Numbered from the stretch's first letter, positions 1-6,699 are shown. The stretch is 9,007 bases of DNA from Bacteroidales bacterium (GCA_017988355.1 JAGNRX010000041.1:1-9007); one strand, 5' to 3'. Numbers and translations: made by a program. Notes: generated by a model not told the origin, from the letters alone.

Positions 1-2
1 AT

Positions 3-536
3 AGAATAATGGGCAACTGCCATAAAATGAATGCTAACCTGTTCACAAAAAAACTACTATCTATTTCTGAGATTTCTGAAAGTCTGAAAAATAGTATAAA
101 CTTATTTTTTAATAATAATAAGAACGATGACACCAAAGTCATAATTACCATATCCCCAATCAGGCATTGGAAAGATGGATATAGGGAAAATCAGATAAGT
201 AAGTCTATCCTGCATCTTGCAACAGAGGAAATTTGCAAAGAAAATCCAAGAATTGAATACTTCCCTTCCTATGAAATTCTTATGGATGACCTAAGAGATT
301 ATAGGTTTTACGCAGACGATATGCTACATCCAAATAATCTGGCAGTAGAATATATTTGGGAGAAATTCCAAGAAGCATATTTCAACTCAGATACAATAAA
401 ACTTGCTAAGCGTTTTGAAGATTTGCAAAGGATGAAGGAGCATAGAGTTTTTAATCCTGACACCGATTCACATAAAGCATTTCTTAAGAAAATTGATAGT
501 TTAGAACAAGAACTTAGAGTAGAGAAAAATAAATAA
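3..536 (+). CDS. GSCFA-domain protein, C-terminal part (5' end outside window)
   Basis: This is the C-terminal part of a GSCFA family protein, a family common in Bacteroidetes and, as I recall it, of SGNH-hydrolase-like fold; substrate unknown. The frame is open to the left window edge, and the residues before the first in-window ATG (position 9), giving RIMGNCHK, already fit the family's NCHK block, so that ATG is internal and the true start lies upstream. Recognisable blocks are NCHK followed by LFTKKLLS, then TISPIRHWKDGYRENQISKS, then YFPSYEILMDDLRDYRFYADD and MLHPNN. The Asp-Asp-Met-Leu-His segment near 315-329 resembles the Asp-x-x-His motif of SGNH enzymes, so it may supply part of the active site (inference). 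The last 40 or so residues are charged and helix-prone. The full family length is about 310-330 residues, so roughly 140 are missing here. It ends 12 bp before cutC and is probably co-transcribed with it. Confidence 0.85.
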   Translation, partial: RIMGNCHKMNANLFTKKLLSISEISESLKNSINLFFNNNKNDDTKVIITISPIRHWKDGYRENQISKSILHLATEEICKENPRIEYFPSYEILMDDLRDYRFYADDMLHPNNLAVEYIWEKFQEAYFNSDTIKLAKRFEDLQRMKEHRVFNPDTDSHKAFLKKIDSLEQELRVEKNK

Positions 537-548
537 TATATAAGGATA

Positions 549-1301
549 ATGAATAAAGGATTTGAGATAGAGGTTTGTGTTAGCTCGATTGAAATGGCCA
601 CTGAGGCAGAAAAAGGAGGTGCAGATAGGATTGAACTTTGCTCTGCCCTAAGTGAAGGAGGACTAAGCCCTTTCCCATCTTTAATTGAGATGACAAAAAC
701 ATACCTCAACATTAAAACAATGGTTATGATTCGCCCTCGAGGTGGAGATTTCTGCTATTCCGAAATAGAATTTGAAGCAATGAAAAGAGATATCTTGTTT
801 TGCAAAAAGCAGAGGGTTGAAGGCGTTGTTTTTGGAATACTAAACCCTGATGGGACTGTTGACAAAGAAAGAACAAAAGAACTTGTTGAACTTTCAAAAC
901 CACTAAAAACCTGTTTTCATAGGGCAATTGATATGACAAACGATTATATTAAGGCATTTAATGATATTTTGGAATGTGGCTTAGATAGAATTTTGACCTC
1001 AGGAAAAGAAAATGTAGCAGTGGAGGGCTTAGATTTAATATCAGAAATTCAAAACCTATCTCAAGGAAGAATAGAAATTATGGTTGGTTCGGGAGTTGGG
1101 GCAGAGAATGCAAAAGAAATTTATGAAAAAACAAGAGTCAATCACTTCCATCTAAGTGCAAAAACCACTATAAAAAGTAATATGATTTACCATAATCCTA
1201 AGATTTCGATGGGAAAGACAAACCAAGCAGAGGAATATGATATATTATTCACAGATGCAAGTAAAATAAAGGCATTACGAAGAGTCCTAAATTCCTTATA
1301 G
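549..1301 (+). CDS. cutC: CutC family protein (copper homeostasis CutC homologue)
   Basis: A 250-residue CutC-family TIM-barrel protein, very close to the length of E. coli CutC (about 248). Family blocks appear in order: EVCVSS at residues 8-13, GGADRIELCSALSEGGLSP (strand-loop signature), MIRPRGGDFCYSE, GVVFGILNPDGTVD, FHRAIDM, DRILTSG, IMVGSGV and HFHLSAK. The protein looks complete. CutC was named for copper tolerance phenotypes in E. coli; it is cytoplasmic, its biochemical activity is not firmly established, and the copper role has been disputed, so the name should be read as family membership. The ATG at 549 gives the expected N-terminus; upstream is only the weak AAGGAT stretch. The 12-bp gap to the GSCFA gene with no promoter or terminator suggests one transcript. 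No clear T-tract terminator follows; the palindromic array starts 30 bp after the stop. Confidence 0.9.
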   Translation: MNKGFEIEVCVSSIEMATEAEKGGADRIELCSALSEGGLSPFPSLIEMTKTYLNIKTMVMIRPRGGDFCYSEIEFEAMKRDILFCKKQRVEGVVFGILNPDGTVDKERTKELVELSKPLKTCFHRAIDMTNDYIKAFNDILECGLDRILTSGKENVAVEGLDLISEIQNLSQGRIEIMVGSGVGAENAKEIYEKTRVNHFHLSAKTTIKSNMIYHNPKISMGKTNQAEEYDILFTDASKIKALRRVLNSL

Positions 1302-1331
1302 GCTCTCAAACTTTTCTTTCTTTGTTTCAAT

Positions 1332-1447
1332 CTCGTGACATGGGTATGTCGCACCTTGCGACATGGGTATGTCAGCACTGCTCACATGGGTATGTCACGT
1401 GTGCTGACATGGGTATGTGAGCGAGTGCGACATGGGTATGTCACGAG
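1332..1447. repeat. Five-copy 23-bp-period palindromic array in the cutC-PFOR gap
   Basis: The core acatgggtatgt occurs five times without a mismatch at 1338, 1361, 1384, 1407 and 1430, exactly 23 bp apart. The 11-bp spacers differ: cgcaccttgcg, cagcactgctc, cacgtgtgctg and gagcgagtgcg. Each core is itself a small dyad (ACAT-GGGT-ATGT). The array is also mirror-symmetric about the middle of copy 3 (1389.5): 1332-1341 pairs with 1438-1447 (10 bp), 1346-1354 with 1425-1433 (9 bp), 1361-1364 with 1415-1418 (4 bp), 1369-1378 with 1401-1410 (10 bp), and 1384-1387 with 1392-1395 (4 bp). It is clearly more GC-rich than its surroundings and no CDS explains it. The rest of the 315-base gap (1302-1616) holds AT-rich sequence with CTTTCTTTG-like words and the PFOR promoter. 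There is no T-tract after the dyad, so it is not a standard intrinsic terminator. Function unknown: protein-binding iterons, a structured RNA or a REP-like dispersed element are all possible. Confidence 0.95.
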
Positions 1448-1523
1448 TTCAAATCTTTGATTCAAGAGTACGTTTCTTTATAAAAGTTTTCCCAAATAAA
1501 GATTTCTTCCTTTTATTAGTTTT

Positions 1524-1550
1524 TTGTTCAATATAATTGTTGTAATTTTG
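1524..1550 (+). promoter_or_regulatory. Bacteroidetes-type promoter for PFOR
   Basis: TAATTTTG at 1543-1550 matches the Bacteroidetes -7 element TAnnTTTG exactly. A TTG at 1524-1526 lies 16 bp upstream as a possible -33 element, slightly closer than usual. Transcription would begin near 1555-1558, leaving a leader of about 60 nt before the ATG at 1617. This placement means the longer reading frame starting at 1524 begins inside the promoter and is not used. Confidence 0.65.
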
Positions 1551-1616
1551 CAAGCTGAAATAACGAAGAGTTTCGTGTTAAAAGAATTTTATTCAAACAC
1601 TTATAAAATCAAAAAA

Positions 1617-4600
1617 ATGGCAAAAGAAAAGAAATTTTTGACTTGCGATGGTAACCAAGCTGCTGCTCATGTTGCATACATGTTCAGCGAAGTTGCGGCT
1701 ATCTATCCTATCACTCCTTCTTCACCAATGGCTGAGTATGTTGACGAATGGGCAGCAAACGGCAGAGAAAACATCTTTGGTGAACAAGTAAAATTAGTAG
1801 AAATGCAATCTGAAGCAGGAGCAGCAGGTGCATTACACGGATCGCTTCAAGCAGGAGCTCTTTCAACTACTTTCACTGCTTCTCAAGGATTATTATTAAT
1901 GATTCCTAATATGTATAAACTTGCTGGACAACTTCTTCCTGCAGTTTTCCATGTTACAGCACGCACACTTGCATCTCAAGCTCTTTCTATCTTTGGAGAT
2001 CATTCTGATGTTTACGCTTGTCGTCAAACAGGTTTTGCAATGCTTGCTTCAAACTCTGTTCAAGAGGCAATGGACTTAGCAGGAGTTGCTCACCTTAGTG
2101 CAATTAGAGGAAGACTTCCTTTTATGCACTTCTTCGATGGCTTTAGAACATCTCACGAAATACAAAAAATTGAGACTATTGCTACTGAGGATATGGCAGG
2201 TCTTCTTGACCAAAAAGCTCTAAGAAACTACAGAGAGAATGCTCTTAACCCAGAACATCCAGTAATTCGTGGTACAGCTCAAAACCCTGACGTTTTCTTC
2301 CAAGCAAGAGAGGCTTCAAATCCTTTCTATGATGCAATTCCAGACATTGTTAATGGATATATGCAAGAGGTTGGTAAGATAACTGGTCGTGAGCATAAGC
2401 CATTTGAATATTATGGACCAGAGGATGCAGAAAACATTATCGTAGCAATGGGTTCTGTTTGCGACACTATTAAAGAAACAATAGATTACTTAGGTAAAAA
2501 AGGCGAAAAAGTAGGGTTGATTTCTGTCCACCTTTACCGTCCTTTCTCTCCTAAGTATTTCTTCAATATATACCCTACATCTACCAAGAAAATTTGCGTT
2601 TTAGACCGCACAAAAGAACCAGGTGCTAATGGAGATCCATTATACCTTGACGTTGTTGAACTTTTCAACAACAAAGAAGTTCGTCCAATGATTATTGGTG
2701 GCAGATATGGTTTATCTTCAAAAGATACTACTCCAGCACAAGTTATTTCTATAATTGAAAACTTAAAATCAAAAACTCCAAAGAACCAATTCACTGTTGG
2801 TATTGTTGATGATGTTACCTTCCATTCACTTCCTGTTCTTCCTGAAATCTCATTAGATACTGAAGGAACATTTGAAGCTAAGTTCTATGGTTTAGGTGCT
2901 GATGGTACTGTTGGAGCTAACAAAAACTCAATTAAGATTATTGGTGATAACACTGATAAATATTGTCAAGCATACTTTGCTTATGATAGTAAGAAATCAG
3001 GTGGTTTCACTTGTTCTCACCTTCGTTTTGGTAATCACCCAATACGCTCTCCATACTTGGTAACAACTCCTGACTTTGTTGCTTGCCACGTATTTCCTTA
3101 TTTAAGTATGTATGAAATATTAAAGGGAATTAAGCCTAATGGTACCTTCCTTTTAAATTCAATATATGATGCTGATGAGACTGTAAAGAATCTTCCATCA
3201 AAAATTAGAAAAATACTAGCTGAAAAGAATATCAATTTCTATATCATTGACGCAACTAAGATTGCAGAAGAAATTGGTTTAGGAAACAGAACAAACACTA
3301 TTCTTCAATCTGCATTCTTCAAAATTGCAAACGTAATTCCTTACGAATTGGCAGTTAGTCAAATGAAGAAAGCTATTGACCATTCTTATGGTAACAAGGG
3401 AGAAGAAATAGTTAATATGAACTATGCTGCTGTTGACCGTGGATCAGATATTATTAAGGTAGAGGTTAAGAAAGAATGGGCTAATGAAAAAAGTGCTTCT
3501 GAACATGATGTAGATAGCAACCGTCCAGAATTTATCAGAAATGTTGTTGATGTTATCAATGCTCAAGAAGGAGATACTCTTCCTGTGTCTGCATTTACTG
3601 GTGTTGAAAACGGAACATTCCCTACAGGAACTTCTCAGTATGAAAAAAGAGGTATTGCTTCTCATATCCCAGAATGGTTATCTGAAAATTGTATTCAATG
3701 TAACCAATGTTCTTATGTTTGTCCTCACGCAGCAATCCGTCCTTTCCTTATTAATGAAGACGAGTTAGCAAAACTACCAAAAGATACTAAGACATTAAAA
3801 GCAACTGGTAAAGAATTTGATGGACTTCAATTCCGTATCCAAGTAAGTGCTCTTGACTGTACTGGTTGTGGTAACTGTGTTGATGTATGTCCTGCTAAAA
3901 CAAAAGCTTTAGTTCTTCAACCACTTGCTTCACAAATTACAGAAGCTAAACGTTGGGATTTAATTAAGAAAGAAGTTTCTAATAAAGCAAACTTAGTTGA
4001 TATAACTAAAAACGTTAAGAATTCTCAATTTGCTCAACCATTATTTGAGTTCTCAGGAGCTTGTGCTGGTTGTGGAGAAACTCCATACATTAAACTAATC
4101 ACTCAATTATTTGGTGACAGAATGATGGTTGCAAATGCAACAGGATGTTCTTCAATCTATGGTGGTTCATGCCCATCAATGCCTTATACTAAGAATGAAT
4201 TGGGTAAAGGTCCAGCTTGGGCTAACTCATTATTTGAAGATAATGCAGAGTTTGGTTTAGGTATGTACACTGCAACTAAGAAAATGAGAGATAGAGTTGA
4301 AACCCTAATGGTTGAAGGCTTATCTTGCACTGATTGCACTGCTGATCAAAAACTATTATTCCAATTATGGATTGATAACCGTGAAAATGCTGAAATTACT
4401 CAACAAGTTTACGATAGATTAGTTCCTACATTGGAAGGTTGCGGATGTGATGTTTGCAAAGGACTTTACGAAAACCGTCAATTCATCGTTCAAAAATCAC
4501 AATGGATATTTGGTGGAGACGGTTGGGCTTATGATATTGGCTACGGTGGACTTGACCACGTTATGGCTTCTGGCGAAAACGTGAACATCTTAGTTATGGA

Positions 4601-5156
4601 TACTGAAGTTTATTCAAACACAGGTGGACAAGCATCAAAAGCTACTCCAGTTGGAGCAATTGCAAAATTTGCTGCAGCAGGAAAACGTATCCGTAAGAAA
4701 GACCTTGGAATGATTGCAACAACTTATGGTTATGTTTATGTAGCTCAAGTTGCAATTGGATCAAACCAAGCACAATTCTTAAAGGTTGTTAAAGAAGCTG
4801 AGGCTTATAACGGACCTTCTCTAATCATTGCTTATTCTCCATGTATTAACCATGGTTTGAAACGAGGAATGGGTAAGACACAAGAAGAAGGAAAACGTGC
4901 AGTTGAATGCGGATACTGGCACTTATGGAGATATAATCCAGAATTAGCAGATAAGGGAGAAAATCCTTTCGTTCTTGATTCTAAAGAACCAGAATGGGAT
5001 AAGTTCCAATCATTTATTGATGGTGAAGTTCGTTATAGCTCATTAAAGAAAGCATTCCCTGAGGAAGCAGATGAGTTATTCCGTTTATCTCAAGAAAATG
5101 CTCTTTGGCGTTATAATTCTTACAAGAGATTAGCTTCTCAAGATTGGAATAAATAA
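1617..5156 (+). CDS. nifJ: Pyruvate:ferredoxin (flavodoxin) oxidoreductase, single-chain PFOR
   Basis: A 1179-residue homodimer-type PFOR, which oxidises pyruvate with CoA to acetyl-CoA and CO2 and passes electrons to ferredoxin or flavodoxin; oxygen-sensitive and cytoplasmic. All fused domains are present. The N-terminal pyrimidine-binding domain has YPITPSSP at 30-37, the TPP-activating Glu at about 66 (EMQSEAGAAGA) and Arg at about 116. The 2x[4Fe-4S] domain has CxxCxxCxxxC at 692-702 and 748-758. The C-terminal TPP domain has GACAGCGE (Cys 816 and 819), GDGWAYDIGYGG at about 967-978, SNTGGQ near 1001 and Cys 1076 in SPCINHG; 816, 819 and 1076 are expected to hold the proximal cluster. The start at 1617 is preferred over the in-frame 1524 because it gives the family N-terminus MAKEKKFLTCDGN, sits after a poly-A leader, and the upstream 31 residues overlap the promoter. 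It is monocistronic, with its own promoter and terminator. No frameshift or missing key residue seen. Confidence 0.98.
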   Translation: MAKEKKFLTCDGNQAAAHVAYMFSEVAAIYPITPSSPMAEYVDEWAANGRENIFGEQVKLVEMQSEAGAAGALHGSLQAGALSTTFTASQGLLLMIPNMYKLAGQLLPAVFHVTARTLASQALSIFGDHSDVYACRQTGFAMLASNSVQEAMDLAGVAHLSAIRGRLPFMHFFDGFRTSHEIQKIETIATEDMAGLLDQKALRNYRENALNPEHPVIRGTAQNPDVFFQAREASNPFYDAIPDIVNGYMQEVGKITGREHKPFEYYGPEDAENIIVAMGSVCDTIKETIDYLGKKGEKVGLISVHLYRPFSPKYFFNIYPTSTKKICVLDRTKEPGANGDPLYLDVVELFNNKEVRPMIIGGRYGLSSKDTTPAQVISIIENLKSKTPKNQFTVGIVDDVTFHSLPVLPEISLDTEGTFEAKFYGLGADGTVGANKNSIKIIGDNTDKYCQAYFAYDSKKSGGFTCSHLRFGNHPIRSPYLVTTPDFVACHVFPYLSMYEILKGIKPNGTFLLNSIYDADETVKNLPSKIRKILAEKNINFYIIDATKIAEEIGLGNRTNTILQSAFFKIANVIPYELAVSQMKKAIDHSYGNKGEEIVNMNYAAVDRGSDIIKVEVKKEWANEKSASEHDVDSNRPEFIRNVVDVINAQEGDTLPVSAFTGVENGTFPTGTSQYEKRGIASHIPEWLSENCIQCNQCSYVCPHAAIRPFLINEDELAKLPKDTKTLKATGKEFDGLQFRIQVSALDCTGCGNCVDVCPAKTKALVLQPLASQITEAKRWDLIKKEVSNKANLVDITKNVKNSQFAQPLFEFSGACAGCGETPYIKLITQLFGDRMMVANATGCSSIYGGSCPSMPYTKNELGKGPAWANSLFEDNAEFGLGMYTATKKMRDRVETLMVEGLSCTDCTADQKLLFQLWIDNRENAEITQQVYDRLVPTLEGCGCDVCKGLYENRQFIVQKSQWIFGGDGWAYDIGYGGLDHVMASGENVNILVMDTEVYSNTGGQASKATPVGAIAKFAAAGKRIRKKDLGMIATTYGYVYVAQVAIGSNQAQFLKVVKEAEAYNGPSLIIAYSPCINHGLKRGMGKTQEEGKRAVECGYWHLWRYNPELADKGENPFVLDSKEPEWDKFQSFIDGEVRYSSLKKAFPEEADELFRLSQENALWRYNSYKRLASQDWNK

Positions 5157-5178
5157 TCCAAAACTTAAAAACACTTTT

Positions 5179-5211
5179 AAGCTGCTCCAATAAAATGGGG
5201 CAGCTTTTTTT
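5179..5211 (+). terminator. Intrinsic terminator of PFOR
   Basis: A 10-bp stem (5179-5188 with 5197-5206, one T-G wobble) closes an 8-nt loop and runs straight into a T-tract reaching 5211. It lies 22 bp after the PFOR stop codon. The T-tract also supplies the TTG of the next promoter. Confidence 0.9.
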
Positions 5212-5238
5212 GTTTATAAATTATTATTATTATCTTTG
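5210..5238 (+). promoter_or_regulatory. Bacteroidetes-type promoter for mscL
   Basis: TATCTTTG at 5231-5238 matches the -7 consensus TAnnTTTG, with TTG at 5210-5212, 18 bp upstream. The expected leader to the ATG at 5277 is about 30-35 nt. The -33 element overlaps the end of the PFOR terminator, a compact arrangement. Confidence 0.7.
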
Positions 5239-5276
5239 CGAAATAATTCTAGATTTAATCACTAAAAACAAATATT

Positions 5277-5690
5277 ATGAAAATTTTAGACGAGTTTAAG
5301 TCCTTTGCAATTAAAGGTAATGCCATTGATATGGCTGTTGGTATAATCATTGGTGGAGCTTTCGGAAAGATTATCACATCTATTGTTAGTGATATCATTA
5401 TGCCTCCTATTGGATTATTAGTTGGAGGAGTTAATTTCACTGATTTAAAGTTTCTACTAAAAGATGCAGTTGGAGATGTTCCTGCTGTTACAATAAACTA
5501 TGGTAATTTTATTCAAGTAGCATTTGACTTCATAATCATTGCTTTCTCTATCTTTATGGTAATTAAACTACTTAATGCTGCAAAGAAAAAAGAAGAAAAG
5601 AAAGAAGAGGTCAAAGCAGTTGCTCCTGCTGAACCAACAAAAGAAGAGTTATTATTGACAGAAATTAGAGACCTATTGAAAAATAAATAA
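5277..5690 (+). CDS. mscL: Large-conductance mechanosensitive channel MscL
   Basis: A 137-residue inner-membrane channel that opens under membrane tension and releases solutes on hypo-osmotic shock; works as a homo-oligomer, usually a pentamer. Length matches E. coli MscL (136). Visible parts: the amphipathic N-terminal helix [17 protein letters not shown]1 at about 15-45 with [20 protein letters not shown] and the following IMPPIG turn; a periplasmic loop at about 52-76; TM2 at about 77-100; a charged linker KKKEEKKEE; and a C-terminal helix [17 protein letters not shown] of the kind that forms the cytoplasmic bundle. It has its own promoter and terminator, so it appears monocistronic. No anomalies. 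Confidence 0.97.
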   Translation: MKILDEFKSFAIKGNAIDMAVGIIIGGAFGKIITSIVSDIIMPPIGLLVGGVNFTDLKFLLKDAVGDVPAVTINYGNFIQVAFDFIIIAFSIFMVIKLLNAAKKKEEKKEEVKAVAPAEPTKEELLLTEIRDLLKNK

Positions 5691-5736
5691 AAAGGTTTCT
5701 CGTTCTATTATAGAATAATCTATTATGAAACTAAAT

Positions 5737-5776
5737 AACAAGAGGGTCTAATTTCTTAGATTCTCTTGTTTTATTT
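5737..5776 (+). terminator. Probable terminator after mscL
   Basis: A long stem of 15 bp (5737-5751 with 5756-5770, two G-T wobbles) closes a 4-nt TTTC loop and is followed by a T-rich but interrupted run. It lies 46 bp after the mscL stop. The interrupted T-tract makes termination strength uncertain. Confidence 0.75.
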
Positions 5777-5782
5777 ATAAAC

Positions 5783-5790
5783 TAATTTTG
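5783..5790 (+). promoter_or_regulatory. Putative -7 element for the small secreted-protein gene
   Basis: TAATTTTG matches TAnnTTTG. Its last three bases are the TTG of the longest possible reading frame, so translation more likely starts at the ATG at 5806. A -33 TTG is only found at 5766-5768, 14 bp away, which is short. If used, the mRNA leader would be only about 8-12 nt. Confidence 0.5.
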
Positions 5791-5805
5791 AAACTATATA
5801 TTAAT

Positions 5806-6375
5806 ATGAAACTAAAACTCCTTACTCTTATCCTGTTTTTCACATCTTCCTTATTTCTTAATGCTCAAGAGAATAATAATAAACCAAAACTGATTGGCGG
5901 AATGTATGTTCACTCAGGCTACTTAAGTAATATTAATGACTTCTCTTATGGACTTGGAGGCAAGATTTCTTTTAAACTTAATAATAATTTTAGGATAGGT
6001 GCTGAGGGTTATGGAAGTAGTTCTGAGTATAAGAATGATGGGAGTTTCTATTCAATTGGATGGGGAGGAGTTTTGGGTGAGTTTATATTATATGATACAG
6101 AAAAATCTAATTTTCTTATTGGTCTTACTTTTGGAGGAGCAGTTAACAAGCAAATGGAAATGATTAAACCAAATAACGAAACAGCTATCTATGATATGGT
6201 TTCTTGGAAAAAAGAAAGCACATTAGTTTTATCTCCTTTCCTTTCTTTTGAATATTCAGTTTCTAAAAAGGCAAATTTAAGTCTAAAGGTTGATTATCTA
6301 ATATCTCCAACAAATGAAATCTTCAATTCTGGACTAAGAGTTTATGTTGGATGTTTATTTAATATGATAGGTTAG
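5806..6375 (+). CDS. Secreted, probable outer-membrane beta-barrel-like protein, function unknown
   Basis: A 189-residue protein I do not recognise as a named family. The N-terminus is a clear signal peptide: MKLK, a hydrophobic stretch LLTLILFFTSSLFL, then NAQ with likely cleavage before ENNN; there is no lipobox cysteine. The mature part is rich in Gly, Ser, Asn and aromatic residues and alternates polar and hydrophobic residues in short strands separated by turns (for example GGKISFKLNNNFRIGAEGYG, GWGGVLGEFILYD, NFLIGLTFGGAV, LVLSPFLSFEYSV, ANLSLKVDYLI, LRVYVGCLF). This resembles the small outer-membrane beta-barrel proteins common in Bacteroidetes, with about eight strands (inference). 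The C-terminus ends in NMIG, not the terminal aromatic often seen in barrels. The ATG at 5806 is chosen over the TTG at 5788 because it begins the signal peptide properly and 5788 lies in the promoter. It stands alone, so context does not suggest a role. Confidence 0.75.
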   Translation: MKLKLLTLILFFTSSLFLNAQENNNKPKLIGGMYVHSGYLSNINDFSYGLGGKISFKLNNNFRIGAEGYGSSSEYKNDGSFYSIGWGGVLGEFILYDTEKSNFLIGLTFGGAVNKQMEMIKPNNETAIYDMVSWKKESTLVLSPFLSFEYSVSKKANLSLKVDYLISPTNEIFNSGLRVYVGCLFNMIG

Positions 6376-6398
6376 TTTTTAGGGCTTTATGAATCAAA

Positions 6399-6461
6399 GA
6401 TCTAATTTTTTCTTTCTTTGATCTAATTTCTTGAATCTTTGATCTAATTTCCTCTTTCTTT
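6399..6461. repeat. Three 21-bp tandem repeats, gatctaattt type
   Basis: Three imperfect copies at 6399-6419, 6420-6440 and 6441-6461 each begin with gatctaattt and end with a TCTTT-type tract. The first ten bases are identical in all three and the rest varies. The bases just before (6393-6400, atcaaaga) are the inverted complement of tctttgat found at 6415-6422 and 6436-6443, so alternative hairpins can form. It lies between the stop of the small secreted-protein gene and the bidirectional terminator. Function unknown. Confidence 0.8.
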
Positions 6462-6466
6462 GAAAC

Positions 6467-6510
6467 AAAAAAAGGACTCTATAAATAAATATATAGGTCC
6501 TTTTTCTTTT
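6467..6510. terminator. Bidirectional terminator between the secreted-protein gene and tRNA-Leu
   Basis: A9-type stem: 6469-6477 pairs with 6497-6505, and after a one-base bulge (6478) 6479-6483 pairs with 6492-6496, leaving an 8-nt AT loop. Read on the minus strand it ends in seven T's just after tRNA-Leu; read on the plus strand it ends in T5-C-T4 after the upstream gene. It suits both convergent transcripts. Confidence 0.85.
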
Positions 6511-6511
6511 G

Positions 6512-6595
6512 TACACCAGGCCGGAATCGAACCGGCACGAGAATTACCTCACTAGATTTTGAGTCTAGCGCGTCTACCAATTCCGCCACTAGTGC
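6512..6595 (-). tRNA. tRNA-Leu (anticodon CAA)
   Basis: An 84-nt class II tRNA on the minus strand. The acceptor stem pairs gcactag (6595-6589) with ctggtgt (6519-6513), including G-T wobbles at pairs 1-72 and 5-68; the discriminator is A (6512). The D-arm has the typical tRNA-Leu block GGCGGAATTGGTAGACGC. The anticodon stem CTAGA/TCTAG holds the loop CTCAAAA, giving anticodon CAA, which reads UUG. A long variable arm and the T-arm GCCGG-TTCGAAT-CCGGC follow. The 3' CCA is not encoded (the genome continues CA after the discriminator), so it must be added by CCA-adding enzyme. It has its own minus-strand promoter and terminator. Confidence 0.97.
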
Positions 6596-6622
6596 ATCTC
6601 TTTCTTCTTTCAAATTGGTTTG

Positions 6623-6652
6623 CAAAGGTAGTAATATTTTCTTTTTACACAA
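6623..6652 (-). promoter_or_regulatory. Bacteroidetes-type promoter for tRNA-Leu
   Basis: On the minus strand, TACCTTTG (6630-6623) matches TAnnTTTG and a TTG (6652-6650) lies 19 bp upstream, close to the optimum spacing. The tRNA 5' end is about 28 nt downstream, leaving a short leader for RNase P removal. Confidence 0.75.
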
Positions 6653-6691
6653 ATAAACAACGATTTTTTTTTCTATTCGAATATTCTTCAC

Positions 6692-6699
6692 TAACTTTG
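6692..6699 (+). promoter_or_regulatory. -7 element of the prs promoter
   Basis: TAACTTTG matches TAnnTTTG. No clear -33 TTG is visible at the expected distance; the region there is a T-run. The prs start codon follows 34 bp later. The promoter is divergent from that of tRNA-Leu. Confidence 0.6.

Noticed and set aside
1187..1378. Minus-strand 63-residue reading frame across the cutC end and the repeat array
   Set aside because: It overlaps cutC antisense and runs into the repeat array; no start context or recognisable protein features.
1332..1447. CRISPR array
   Set aside because: Although repeat and spacer alternate regularly, the repeat is 12 bp and the spacers 11 bp, far below CRISPR sizes, spacers are complementary to each other, and no cas gene is present.
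1332..1447. Intrinsic terminator of cutC
   Set aside because: The dyad is long but is followed by cacgagttcaaatc with no T-run on either strand, unlike the clear terminators elsewhere in the window.
3444..3768. Overlapping frames on both strands within PFOR
   Set aside because: Shadows of the PFOR gene, which encodes intact iron-sulfur motifs through this region.
5725..5751. Tiny frame MKLNNKRV whose first 11 bases (atgaaactaaa) equal the start of the secreted-protein gene at 5806
   Set aside because: It ends inside the terminator stem after eight codons; the match is short and A-rich, so chance or a trivial duplication is more likely than a leader peptide.
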